Below, in pieces: positions 1 through 8,910 of a DNA stretch of 24,705 bases. Origin of the DNA: Zygnema cylindricum (taxonomy: Eukaryota; Streptophyta; Zygnematophyceae; Zygnematales; Zygnemataceae); NCBI GenBank assembly GCA_037447655.1, contig JBBHKE010000111.1, positions 1 to 24,705 on the forward strand, given 5' to 3'. The stretch's first letter is position 1, and every line of letters begins with the position of its first letter. The position numbers and the translations under genes are program-made. The notes under the pieces are model-generated. The model made no database searches. It saw only the letters and a list, made by a program, of their open reading frames with translations, and was not told the origin of the DNA.

Positions 1-729
1 TGTACAGGTGGTACATATTCTTATTTTTTCAATGAAAACATCATTACAGAAAAATGTCCATGGTTGTAGGCGTAAATTAGGACCAACGGATGCTATTACA
101 CTTTTTATCTGAGACGCCACATCACTAACCCTACAGTTTGTTAAGACCGTGCACAGAGAGGAAAATTCTTGAACAGTGAACGTGTAAAAAAAGTTAGCGT
201 GGAAAAGGGAAAAATAATCCACGATGAGCGCGCGCGTATGTGTGTACAAGTCGCAGGGGCCATGTGCCTTCGGCCAGGGTGGTTGCAAATCTGTCGAAAT
301 TATCCTGTCACTCACCCATCATAAAAGTTTGCCGCCGCCTTTTTGTGCGTTTTGAAATTTTGGGTAGTACATTTAATGCCCTATAAACAAGTCATTAATT
401 ACTATCGACGGTACAGATATTTCCTCCGCAGGTACAGATATTACCTCCGCTCGTAAAGATATTGCGTTCAGACTTTGCATTCTAAGATTCTTTCAATATT
501 TTAAGCATCTAATATTAACCTACTAGCTACCTACCAGAATGAGCCACGCAAATAAAAAATGGTTGACTATCTGTAATACGATCTCCTACCTCTTTGAAAA
601 TCCCATTACTACATCCAATTTCAACCACACATTCCATACATTAGAAAATTACACATTCACATTCGAAAGCACTCATATAAAGAAATAAACTTTATATTAG
701 AAGAAGCTTTTGTCCACATAACATTTGCT
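1..729. other. Non-coding AT-rich flank
   Basis: I see no gene in this stretch. It is AT-rich, without a long open frame or a recognisable protein motif. It forms the left flank of the chromovirus, whose LTR starts near 730. A small 21-bp direct repeat lies inside it and is listed separately. I could not match it to the tandem repeat on the other side of the chromovirus, apart from the last few bases next to the LTR. Confidence 0.6.
410..465. repeat. Short 21-bp tandem repeat, about 2.5 units
   Basis: Two adjacent 21-base units begin with ggtacagatatt and continue with cctccgc (410-430 and 431-451). They differ at two positions. A third, decayed half unit (cgtaaagatattg) follows. This looks like a small local tandem duplication; I see no function. 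Confidence 0.6.
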
Positions 730-1544
730 TGGTCTCTTACTCTCGTGGCTCAACCCTTTTAATTAAAGTATTTCCACTGCTCTCAACCATTAAATAATTC
801 TATCTCTTAACTACTAAAACACCACTTAGTTTGTAAGAGATTTCAATGTAAAAATGTCATTGGTCACATTTGGTATTATTCGCTCAAGACCAAGATCAAT
901 CAGAATTTCCACAAATTTTCCAAAGGAAAAGATGTCTACTCTCCTCTTAAACTTCAATATTTATCCATCATCGCCTGAACTCGCCAGGCCAGAGCCAACG
1001 CTCTGTTGAACAAGTTTTACCTCAACCAATCATTGATTAGCAAAGACTCAAACTGACCAATGCAGAAACGTGCGAAATCTCTTGCTAACTACGTAGCATT
1101 TCTAACCTATCAAACGCTACGTTTCACTACGTAACATTTACGTGCAAATGTGGGCTCCAAACAAAACGCGACTTCGCACGAACGTGCGTCGCAAATTTCG
1201 CACGCGAAGCTTCGTACGAAATTTGATAGAGTGAAAGTGACGTTTTGTACTAAAAAATGTACAAACTTACCATCATGCGTACCAAACAAATATTGATTTC
1301 GTTTGGTACTTTATAAACGCACGCGTTAATTTACGCGGCTAGTTTGACCTTTAACTCGTAACAATGAGCACCAATTCGTTATTTTGACCTCGCGTTGTCG
1401 CCTAAATACACCAATCGCTTTATCTTTTAAAATACAACTCCAAATCGTGCGATTCTTTCGCGGACGTTTATCAAATTTAAAAATCTATAATCTTAACACT
1501 TAAATTCCCATTTACGAAAAAGTTCGATTCACTATTTTGTTACA
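730..1544 (-). repeat. 3' LTR of the chromovirus
   Basis: This 815-base block aligns along its length with 8094-8910. The shared stretches include gtggctcaaccctt, tctcttaactactaaaac and aagatcaatcaga. The right end is gttaca at 1544, directly followed by a pyrimidine-rich tract that is the element's PPT on the minus strand. The left end is less sharp; TG at 730-731 gives the best length match with the other LTR. A palindromic stretch near 1192-1223, aaatttcg facing cgaaattt around gaagcttc, is better preserved here than in the other LTR. Confidence 0.88.
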
Positions 1545-1559
1545 TCATCCCCTCCTTTT
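1545..1559 (-). other. Polypurine tract (PPT) of the chromovirus
   Basis: On the minus strand this reads aaaaggaggggatga, purines except one T, and it touches the LTR starting tgtaac. Position and composition are those expected for the plus-strand DNA primer of an LTR retrotransposon. Confidence 0.8.
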
Positions 1560-1593
1560 ATTTAACCAGCCTCAGTTTAAACACATTTCATAC

Positions 1594-1860
1594 TCAAGAC
1601 GATACTTTTATATTATTATCCCTCCAATACCTTTGTAAAAACTCAGAATTTTTATCTTCCAACGTTAACTCATCTTTTGGCCTTCCTAGATAATTCACTT
1701 GCGAGAATATAGTATTGCAGACCTTAAACCGTTGTCCAACCATATCTATTACCCATCTATGGACCTCAGGTTCTATAATTATTGACGGATCCAATTCCAA
1801 TTCTCCTTCAGTTGGTCGAAGATTTGCTGGTTTCAACTGACTGATGTGTATCACTCGATG
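1594..1860 (-). pseudogene. Integrase C-terminal tail with chromodomain-like segment
   Basis: The open frame begins IHISQLKP, the usual end of the gypsy integrase C-terminal domain (HxSQLKP). About 30 residues later comes a segment with the spacing of a chromodomain: an EVHRWVID start, then VNYLGRPKDELTLED and FLQRYWRDN. Family members typically read VKWKGxPxxEATWE in the middle; the aromatic residues here are partly replaced (VNYLG, LTLED). In chromoviruses this domain sits at the integrase C-terminus and steers integration towards particular chromatin. The frame ends in a stop at 1594, just before the PPT, so this is the natural end of pol. The assignment rests on motif spacing, not on a search. 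Confidence 0.75.
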
Positions 1861-2940
1861 GATTTTCGTTCAAGGTGGAAAGTTTAATTTGGCAGCAATT
1901 GACGATATCATCTCGATTACAGTAAATGGACCGATGTACTTATGAGCAAATTTCCCCATAGGATCCGATTGTCCCTCGATCTTTCACTTATAATGAGTTG
2001 TTTAAAGCCAAATCTTGACACATGTGCTTACCACCCAATTACCGCGTTTGCGGCTAGCATTTAATTCTTGCCTTTTTTGTGCCTCTACTAATGCATCCCG
2101 GATTGTTTACCAAACTGTTGGAATGTATTCCCAAAACTCCATTCCAAAACCCCTATTCTTTTGAGTGACCCCTATTATTAAGTTTAATGCTTCTCTCGCT
2201 TGGTATCCGTATGCAACTTTAAACGGTGAGAATCCTGTAGTAGCATGTTTTCATGAATTGTATGCAAAATCAACTAATGGCAGTTTAGATTCCCATGTGT
2301 TTTAAAATCCACTGGAAACAGTCCTAAGCATTTCTTCCAGTGCACGGTTCATTCTTTATGTTTGTCCATCTGTCTGAGGATGATAAGACGTACTCATTTT
2401 TAATTCGTGCCTAAATTTTGCTGCAATTTTTTCCAAAATGCATACGTAAATCTTGAATCCCTATCACTGACTATAGACAAAGGGACTCCATAATGTCTGA
2501 CCACGTTGCCAAAATATAACTTTGCAACTTCTACAACGGAATGAGTAGTTTTGCAACGGATAAAGATTGCCATTTTAGTGAACCTATCGATGACAACCAT
2601 GATATGTCATTTCTTCTAGATGTAGTTGGCAACGTGACATTAAAACTCATACTGACAGATTCCCATGGTCTTTCGGGAATATTTAAAGGTTTTAAGAGAC
2701 CTCTAGATTTTTGGTTACTAGGTTTACTTTGTTGGCAAGGGACACAACTTTCTATGTGTTTTGACACCTCGTTTGCCATCCCGGGCCAAAACAATCTACT
2801 CTGCAACCGACTAAGAGTTTTATCTTGACCTAGATGTCCTAAATGCTCATGGGCTTCCTGTAAAAGTTGTTTTCTTAAGTCTCCCATTTCAGGAATGCAT
2901 AATCTATCCCCTGATAGCAAATACAGTAAACCATCTTCTA
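1861..2940 (-). pseudogene. Broken integrase (zinc-binding, catalytic core and C-terminal part)
   Basis: Integrase inserts the cDNA into host DNA. In minus-strand order I see an HHCC zinc-binding domain (HEHLGHLG, then CVPCQQSK; about 2750-2850), then the core. The first catalytic Asp, expected in SMDF, is Ser here (SMSF, codon 2645-2647). A one-base loss follows and the frame resumes at VVIDRFTKMA. The second Asp is kept in VSDRDSRF. The third residue, the Glu expected in HPQTDGQTER, is a TAA stop at 2356-2358. Two of three catalytic residues are therefore lost. Further left, broken frames still read KFAHKYIGPFTV, typical of the C-terminal domain. Several more stops occur between 1861 and 2350. 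Confidence 0.88.
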
Positions 2941-3001
2941 TTCTAGAGTTTTGACATGCCTCTCATTTAATCGGACATAATTCCCTTCCGAAATATACTT
3001 T

Positions 3002-3770
3002 CTAAATCACAACAAAATATGGATCTTTATCATAACCATTTCTAATAGCATCTAAAAACAATTTTTCCCGAACCATCACGCTTATTTTAAAACATCTACT
3101 CAAAGGATCTGTGACTACGTTTGTCTTTTCAAGAATATGTCTAACATTAAATTTGAAATATGCCAATTTTTGCATCCACCTAGCCTGTCTGCAAGTCATA
3201 ATCTGTGCATCACTAATCTCTCTAGATAGGAGAGTGCCTTATTATCACAGTAAACTGTAAATTCTTTATTATGCAAATAACAACGCCATTTCACCAATGC
3301 ATGAACAATTGGAAGTAATTTTTTTTCTTGTACTGGATAGTTTTTTTCAGCATCATTGAATTCCTTGGACTCAAAAGCAATAGGATGATAATGTTTGCCA
3401 TTTTTTTGACTTATGACTACACCTAAACCATGATCAGATGCATCAGTAGTGATCAAAACTTCAAATTCCCCAACAAATTCCCCAACACGATTTGGATACA
3501 CCAGTGTACGGGGGAAGTTCAACTTCCCTTTTAGCTCTTCATCTAGCTTCTGATCGGCTCCCCACAGAAATGTCTCCTTCTCCCGAAGTAAATCCGTCAA
3601 AGGTGCGGCGATCATAGTGAAGTTTTTGATATTTTTTTTGTAATAAGTGGCCAATCCCAAAAATGATCTAGCTTTTGTGACATTAGTGGGTTGTTCCCAA
3701 TTTTGGATTGCAGTTATCTTGGATGGATTTGTTTTAACACCTTCCACAATAACTATATGTTCAGAAAGAA
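3002..3770 (-). pseudogene. RNase H domain and connection of gypsy pol
   Basis: RNase H degrades the RNA strand during reverse transcription. The frame 3196-3747 holds the RT thumb/connection segment (NPSKITAIQNW, then FLGLATYYKKNIKNF) and an RNase H core with TDASDHGLG (catalytic Asp), a Glu in NYPVQEKKLL and YCDNKAL (Asp). The next frame, 3002-3199, continues with RQARWMQKLAYF and ends LEKTNVVTDPLSR, the usual RNase H end (normally NVVADALSR). The two pieces are joined by a frameshift near 3196. At the upstream side a one-base shift near 3750 separates this from RT. The catalytic residues appear intact although the frame is not. Confidence 0.9.
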
Positions 3771-4415
3771 TTGTTCACTTTTAAGAAAATTGGATTTTGA
3801 CAATTTTCCATATAGTTTTCTTTCACTTAACCTTTCAAACACTTTCTTTAAATGAATTAGATTTTGTTCTTTAGATTTGCTGTAAATTAGAATATCATCT
3901 ATAAACACCTAGACAAACTCATCTATATAATCTGAAAAGGTTTGAATCATTAATCTTTGATAAGTAGGCGGTGTATTCGTCAAACCAAATGGCTTCACTA
4001 TCCATTCAAAATGACCGACTCTAGTTCTAAAAGCATTTTTGTCAACATTTTTGGTTCTAATTGACACCTGATTAAAACCACTACGCAGATCAATCAAAGA
4101 AAATAATTTAGCACCTTTAAAACAATCTATCAAATTAGAAATTAAAGGCAACGGATACTTATCCTTTACTGTAATCTTGTTTAGACTACGATAGTCAACA
4201 CACATTCTCAACGTTCTGTTCTTCTTTTTGACAAAGAGAACTAGTGCTCCGTACGGTGATTTGTTGGGCTGAATATGTCCTTTCTCCAAAAGCTCCTTGA
4301 TTTGTTTCTTTAACTGCTCGTGCTCAAAGAAACTGTGCTTACAAATTCCTGTGACAAGAGGATTACATCCAGGTTCAAGGTTAATAACATGTTCCACATC
4401 TCTTGAAGGTGGCCC
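3771..4415 (-). pseudogene. Reverse transcriptase of the chromovirus
   Basis: The frame 3909-4397 carries the classic gypsy RT blocks in order: KKQIKELLEKGHIQPNKSPY, LRMCVDYRSLNKIT, the first catalytic Asp in FSLIDLRSGFNQV, and VKPFGLTNTPPTYQRLM. A TAG stop at 3909-3911 lies just before the catalytic FIDD box (codons 3894-3905), which continues in frame as ILIYSKSKEQN. The active-site Asp pair is therefore still encoded. The downstream part (ERLSERKLYGKLSK) stays readable to about 3771. Upstream it joins the protease-RT linker with one stop in between. This is one of the best-preserved parts of the element. Confidence 0.93.
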
Positions 4416-4874
4416 TCATGAGGATAAATCATTTGGGAAAACATCTGGAAATTCAAAAATCAAATCTTTGACAACAACATCATAAGTATTTATGTCAGAT
4501 ACAAAATCAGATTTTGGTTTTTCAAGATTTTTAGTCGTGTCTAATTTAGGAATAACATCAATGTTAGTATTTTCTCCCCCCCCTTCATCAGTAACTGCCT
4601 CAGTTACTAATAACAAGAAAGCATGATTTGTTTTTTTTTTTAAATGCTTTTGAAAATGTTTAGCAGAAATCAAACCTTCCACCCCCAATTTGGTTATGTT
4701 ATTTATATGATTCCTATGCAACTTCTTTGAATGTAATGCGTGTAAAATCCTCCAACCGTTCTCGAACTTCACTCTTAAGGTGTTTGTTTCCGAATTAATT
4801 TTAAGGTTATGTTCAGTTAACCAAGGCTTACCCAGTATTAGCTCCTCACTACCCAAATTCATTGTTTCACACAA
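4416..4874 (-). pseudogene. Protease C-terminal part and protease-RT linker
   Basis: The frame starts with SEELILGKPWLTEHN, matching the ILGxxWL segment that closes gypsy aspartic proteases. It runs through a Lys/Asp/Asn-rich linker and ends DLIFEFPDVFPNDLSS, the sequence (FPDVFPxxLP) that usually precedes RT. After a stop, the RT frame follows with DVEHVINLEPG. It is separated from the protease core by a frameshift near 4870. Confidence 0.82.
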
Positions 4875-5283
4875 CTTTTATTTTATGACCCTGGATATCA
4901 ACTTTTATTGTGTGAGTTTGTAAATCTAATGTGGACTTATTAATATTTGCCACCTGATCATGCAAAGGTTTTTCCTTTATAACTGTCTGAATTTTATTTT
5001 CCTCTACAAACTTATGTGAAATAAAATTACGTGTAGCACGTGAATCTATCATAACTCTGAATGATTTCTCTTCCACTAAAGACTCGAATCTGATCAAATT
5101 GTATCTAGTGTCATCGTTACGTAGCTGTCCTAACATAGGCCAATTGTTAATAGTTTCATCAGAAGGATTATTCAAACTATGGAGTGTAGTTACCATTATA
5201 ATAAATTCAGCTATCCTAGCCTTTCGATTCATTATCTTGCCCTCCATTATTAACTCTTTAGCTTTTAGATCTGGTCGACTCAA
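4867..5283 (-). pseudogene. Retropepsin-like protease of the chromovirus
   Basis: This domain would cut the Gag-Pol polyprotein. The frame contains FRVMIDSRATRNFISHKFV; family members usually read D(S/T)GATxxFIS. The catalytic Asp is present, but the Gly of the active-site triplet is Arg (DSR instead of DSG), which should inactivate it. The following stretch to KVDIQGHKIKVV fits the beta-rich body of the protease. The N-terminal part (RPDLKAKELIMEG) resembles the linker after the nucleocapsid. The ILGxxW segment lies in the next frame to the left. Confidence 0.85.
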
Positions 5284-5399
5284 CTGAGGACTTTCAACTA
5301 GTCCTTTCCGTTTCCCACCTCGTGGGCTTTGTTCTCAAGTAGGTATAATGCAATATCTTCCTGAAGAACTTCATTGACATTAACTGTTTTAAGAGATCC

Positions 5400-5700
5400 C
5401 TTATCTGTACAGTCCTGAGCATAATTATCTAGACCCCCTTATTTAAAACATACGATTTTTTTTTTCGGTTTTGTGCACTCTTTGTTGAAATGTCCTTTCT
5501 TTCTACAGTTATAACACTTAATTTTCTTCAATTGTGCACACTCAAATGCCCTATGAATCTTTTTTTGACAAATAGCGCATGCCGGTATGGTAAGATTAGG
5601 TTTCTGAGTATTAATGCTTGGTTTATGACTTTTAATGTATCTTCCTCTATTGTTAAATTTGTTTCCTACATTAATACTCTGTCCATCTCTCTGATTCTCC
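5400..5700 (-). pseudogene. Nucleocapsid with three CCHC zinc knuckles
   Basis: Reading the minus strand from about 5690, one frame gives CAICQKKIHRAFEC (5538-5579) and CYNCRKKGHFNKEC (5475-5516), both exact CX2CX4HX4C knuckles that bind RNA. A third follows at 5409-5450, starting CFK, with the second Cys replaced by a TAA stop and the His by Asn (NYAQDC). These knuckles form the nucleocapsid end of Gag. The upstream stretch, rich in Asn, Arg and Gly (GNKFNNRGRY), fits a nucleocapsid. A frameshift separates it from the coding-like piece at 5700-5768. Three knuckles in a row are more than most gypsy Gags have. Confidence 0.85.
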
Positions 5701-5774
5701 CTGAAGATATATGCCTATTCACTAGACCCACATTCAGACTTTCTTCCACAAATTCCTCCTCACAATAACAGGGT

Positions 5775-6290
5775 TACAGAATTGTGTACTTAGTAGCTAG
5801 GGCTAGGCTGCTATAGTTGCGATTTCAGAGCAGCGCAGTTGCGATTACAGAGCAGCGCAGCTGTGATTCCAGACCAGCGCAGCATAGCAGCATAGCAACT
5901 TAGCGGCATAGCAACTTAGTAGCGGAGCAGCGTAGCAGCGCAGCGTAGCAACGCCGCAGAATGTAGATTGAGCTGTATAATTCTAGAAAGAAGTTTTGGA
6001 TAGATCTCGATAGACCGTGAAGGTCCACGTGTACAGCTGTATAGTACTAGGTTGACTAGCAGTTAGTTTAAATAGTCAAGTAGACCTGGTGAATGGAGAC
6101 CGAAGTAGACCTACACAGCTAGCGCAACCTTGTACTCTCTTTCAAAAAATAAAGCGCAATCTTGTCTGTGAGTTCTGTGTGCTCCTGCTGTTGATACGGG
6201 AAGATCCTTGGTGTTTTCCGCTGTGCACTGAGACGTGTTGTGGTGTATTGTATTACCTCTTTTACACTCACCCTACTAAGATACTTCATT
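5775..6290 (+). mobile_element. Non-coding insert splitting gag, LTR-like
   Basis: Gag-like frames on the minus strand run down to about 6300 (KHQNFNNLKELQD, then GSLKGNLNE) and resume near 5768. The DNA in between does not read as gag in any frame and differs in composition, being rich in agcagcgcag words. On the plus strand it has a TG start (5783), a 22-bp tandem repeat, an AATAAA signal at 6148-6153 near its right end and a possible CA end at 6270. These are features of a solo LTR of another family. I could not find a clear target-site duplication; TTACA occurs near both edges (5774-5778, 6262-6266) but does not fit a TG...CA element. Boundaries are approximate. Confidence 0.5.
5816..5965. 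repeat. Three 22-bp tandem units and agc-rich array
   Basis: Units at 5816-5837, 5838-5859 and 5860-5881 follow the pattern gttgcgattncagagcagcg plus ca. The third has four or five changes. They are followed to about 5965 by shorter imperfect units such as catagcaacttag and gtagcagcgcag. The array lies inside the insert that interrupts gag. Confidence 0.75.
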
Positions 6291-6299
6291 CAAATTACC

Positions 6300-7125
6300 C
6301 TTGAGTGATCCAGTTTCTCGATTATACCCTAACTGATCCTCTTATTCCTATGACTTATCTTGTAATTCCTTCAAATTATTAAAGTTTTGATGTTTCAGTT
6401 CTGATTTCAGAATAGGATTCAGATAATTCAAGAATGCAACTTAGCCATTTTATTAATCAAACCTATGACATGAATGCTAGATGAGTCAAATTCCATAATA
6501 TAATCTTTCACAAATCTAGTCTGCTTACAGTTCAACCACTTTTTTTCCATTCTGGATTTGTAAGTGACAGACAAGAAACGAGATTTGATCGCGGTCTCAA
6601 AAGCTTTAAAATCAACATTATCAATAATTAGGTTAGACCTTCTCTGAGTGTAATACCAAATATGAGCATTGCCTTTCAGACAGCTTACGGCAAAAGAAAT
6701 GTAATCATCACAATCACAATTCCTATATTCCAAATAATACTCGATATGAAAATTCCAAGCATCCAACTCATCAATATTTTTACCATCAAAGGATGGTGTT
6801 TCACTGATAGACAATTTCGGATCTCTTATCTTCTTAAGTCTATTGTGATCAAAATTGGCAATCTTGTTACTACTCTCCCCATTTTGGTCATAAGCAACAT
6901 TTTTGGAGTGAATTAGATTAATTAGTTCATCCAATTTCTGATTTGAAACACTTATATTTTCCTTAACATCCGTCAATTCACTCTTCAATTCATAAATTGT
7001 TTCATCCACAACAACAACATGATTATTAAATCTTTTGACCAATTTCAGAATACGCTTCTTCAAAACATTTAAAGCATTCTCCATTTCACGTTTCCAAACA
7101 TTCAAAGCAATCTGTGTTTCACGTT
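6300..7125 (-). pseudogene. gag: Gag capsid of the chromovirus
   Basis: Gag forms the virus-like particle. The main frame, 6428-7102, begins with a helical, Lys/Glu-rich part (ENALNVLKKRILKLVKRF), then a retrotransposon-gag domain: PSFDGKNIDELDAW, EYYLEYRNCD, AVSCLKGNAHIWYY, FKAFETAIKSRF and TRFVKDYIMEF. This matches the usual pattern of W, a YL motif, LxGxAxxW and FxxAxxxRF. No ATG opens the frame; the reading continues upstream to a TAG at about 7126-7128, so the true start is lost. After the stop at 6428 the coding sense continues in another frame to about 6300 (SELKHQNFNNLKELQD). The insert then cuts it off from the nucleocapsid. Confidence 0.85.
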
Positions 7126-7128
7126 TCT

Positions 7129-7883
7129 ATGTAGAATTTGCTATTATCACACAATGAATTCAAGCAAAAGGAAAGGTAGCATATAATTTCCCAAAGAAAT
7201 TTGCTGCAGACTTGAAGTCCTCAGATTGCTCCAATCCAAGACTTTTTCCTTAACAAATCTTTTGAAAAACATCGAATTCTGAAAAATCAAATAAGCATTA
7301 AAAGTAAGTTAGTGAAAATTCAATTTTCCCAAACATTGAAGCAGAAAGGTAAAAAGTTTCCCCACAAAATTTGCAACAGCAAAATTGAAAGCTCTTAAAG
7401 GTAAAATTCAATCACAAATTTTGCAACAACGAAATAAAAATCAATCAAAGGCAACAATTTAGGGTTTGAAAATTTTTATTCGTTTCTAGAATCCTTTGCT
7501 CTTGAAAAAGTAAAGTGCTCCAATTTCCTTCTCCTCCATTAGCAAATTTCCCATTTCCCACTACATAAAGATCTTTTACTCTTTAATCCTCACATCCTCA
7601 CCTTTCATGGCTTCAAGCCATCCCTCTAGACATGAATCATCGCTAGGAGAAGGCAAGTTTGTTCGGCCTCTAGGTAACTGGAGTGAGCTTCAGCAATGGC
7701 TACATTGCCACCATGCATGAGTCTTGAGGACCTAAGCACGCCCCAATCAGTGTGGTCACTTAGTTTCCCTCCAATCCTCTACCACTTCACATTGTGGTAC
7801 CACTGACACAGGTCAGAGCACCCTCACCTGTCATGGCAGTTGATTTTCGGGTGAGCAAACTCCTCCTTGGTTTCTAACCAAAG
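7129..7883 (-). other. 5' leader of the chromovirus, no gene seen
   Basis: This stretch lies between the PBS-side repeat array and gag. I see no convincing coding frame. It has short local repeats such as caaattttgcaacaa (7320-7450), and a GC-richer part near 7610-7850. It is best read as untranslated leader of the element RNA. Confidence 0.55.
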
Positions 7884-8080
7884 CTTTGCGCGCGTGAATG
7901 AAATCACGCGCGCGCCGAATATTGCGCGCGCGTACACGACATCGTGCGCGTGGACACAATATTGCGCGTGCGTGCACCGTATTGTGCACGCATGCAAAAT
8001 ATCGCTCGCGCGAGCACAATATTGTGCGTGCGTGCGCGATAACGTGTACGCATGCAAAATGTTGTGCGCGCATGCGTCCG
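7884..8080. repeat. 20-bp near-palindromic tandem array beside the PBS
   Basis: From 7921 to 8080 the sequence divides into eight units of exactly 20 bases. Two slightly shorter units (19 and 18 bases) precede them at 7884-7902 and 7903-7920. The pattern is roughly attgtgcgcgcgtgcacaat, which is nearly its own reverse complement. Each unit is an alternating purine-pyrimidine GC core with AT-rich ends. The last unit overlaps the primer binding site. The array is in the 5' leader just inside the 5' LTR. Long open frames across it in several registers come from the repeat and are not genes. Confidence 0.88.
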
Positions 8081-8086
8081 ATACCA
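8074..8086 (-). other. Primer binding site, initiator-Met-tRNA-like
   Basis: The minus strand reads tggtatcggacgc, starting a few bases after the 5' LTR end. The common plant initiator-Met PBS is TGGTATCAGAGC; the first seven bases match and the rest has diverged. It would prime minus-strand DNA synthesis. The seven-base gap to the LTR edge is a little long. Confidence 0.65.
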
Positions 8087-8093
8087 TAGGGCA

Positions 8094-8910
8094 TGACACT
8101 TGCCCTCGTGGCTCAACCCTTCTTTTAAAGTGTTTTCCACTACTCTCCACTCTTAAAAAAATTATCTCTTAACTACTAAAACAACACTTAGTTAGTGAGA
8201 GATTTCAGTGCAAAAATGTCATTACTCCAATTTGGTTTTAATCGCTTAGGACCAAGATCAATCAGACTTTCCACAAATTTTTCCAAAGGAAAAGATGTTT
8301 ACTCTCTTCTTAGACTTTACTATTAATCTATCATCGCCCTGGACTCGTTATGCGTGAATCAACGCTCTGTTGACAGGTTTTACCTAGGCCAATCATTAAT
8401 CAACAAGGACTCAGACTGACCAATGCAAAAACATGCGAAATCTCTTTTCAACTCTGTAACAAATATAACCAATCAAACATTATGATTCACTACGTAACAT
8501 TTACTTGCAAAATTGCGATCCAAACAAAACGCGACTTCGCACAAACATGAATCCCAAATTTAGCACGCGAAACTTTTTACGAAATTCCATAAAGTGAAAG
8601 TGACGTTTCGTACTAAAAATTGTACGAAACGAACCATCGTGCGTACGGAACAAAATATTGATTTCGTTTGGTACTTTATAAACGTACGCCTTAAATTCCG
8701 TGGCTAGTTTTACCCTCAACTCGTAACAATGAACACTGATTTGTTATTTTGACCTCGCGCTATCGCCTAAATACTCCAATCGCTATATCTTTTAAAATAC
8801 AACTCCAAATTGTGCGGTTCTTTTGTAGACGTCTATCAAATTTAAAACTCTATATTCGTAAAACTTTAATACCCATTTACGAACAAGTTCAATCCACTAT
8901 TTTTGTAACA
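8094..8910 (-). repeat. 5' LTR of the chromovirus
   Basis: This is the partner of 730-1544, about 817 bases, starting TGACAC and ending GTAACA on the plus strand. In element orientation it starts TGTTAC and ends GTGTCA, followed by the PBS. It would carry the promoter. The short open frame 8501-8719 inside it has no matching family and is unlikely to be coding. Confidence 0.88.
8673..8683 (-). promoter_or_regulatory. Candidate TATA box in the 5' LTR
   Basis: The minus strand reads gtttataaagt, about 230 bases inside the LTR in element orientation. The same 11 bases are conserved in the other LTR at 1308-1318 despite the general divergence. This is a plausible core promoter position; no transcript start can be seen. 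Confidence 0.45.

Larger units (their letters stand above)
730..8910 (-). mobile_element. Complete but decayed Ty3/gypsy chromovirus, about 8.2 kb
   Basis: Two direct repeats of almost equal length (about 815 bp) bound a minus-strand internal region. In element order this holds PBS, leader, gag, zinc knuckles, protease, RT, RNase H, integrase and chromodomain, the standard Ty3/gypsy order. The LTRs differ at roughly 15% of positions by eye over a 170-base stretch (near 811-985 against 8162-8335), so the insertion is old. Both LTRs start TG and end CA on the plus strand. The bases beside them, ttgct on the left (725-729) and ttgtc on the right (8911-8915), may be a decayed 5-bp target duplication but do not match exactly. 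Stops and frameshifts run through the polyprotein, so it is not autonomous now. Confidence 0.9.

Noticed and set aside
7884-8080. CRISPR-like regular repeat array
   Set aside because: Units are contiguous with no unique spacers, and the setting is a eukaryotic retrotransposon leader.
7824-8172. Overlapping open frames on both strands rich in Arg, Ala, His and Cys
   Set aside because: They are produced by the 20-bp tandem array, which stays open in several registers because 20-base units cycle the frame; no protein family is recognisable.
8501-8719. 72-codon minus-strand frame in the 5' LTR
   Set aside because: I saw no counterpart open frame in the other LTR, and no domain; probably chance.
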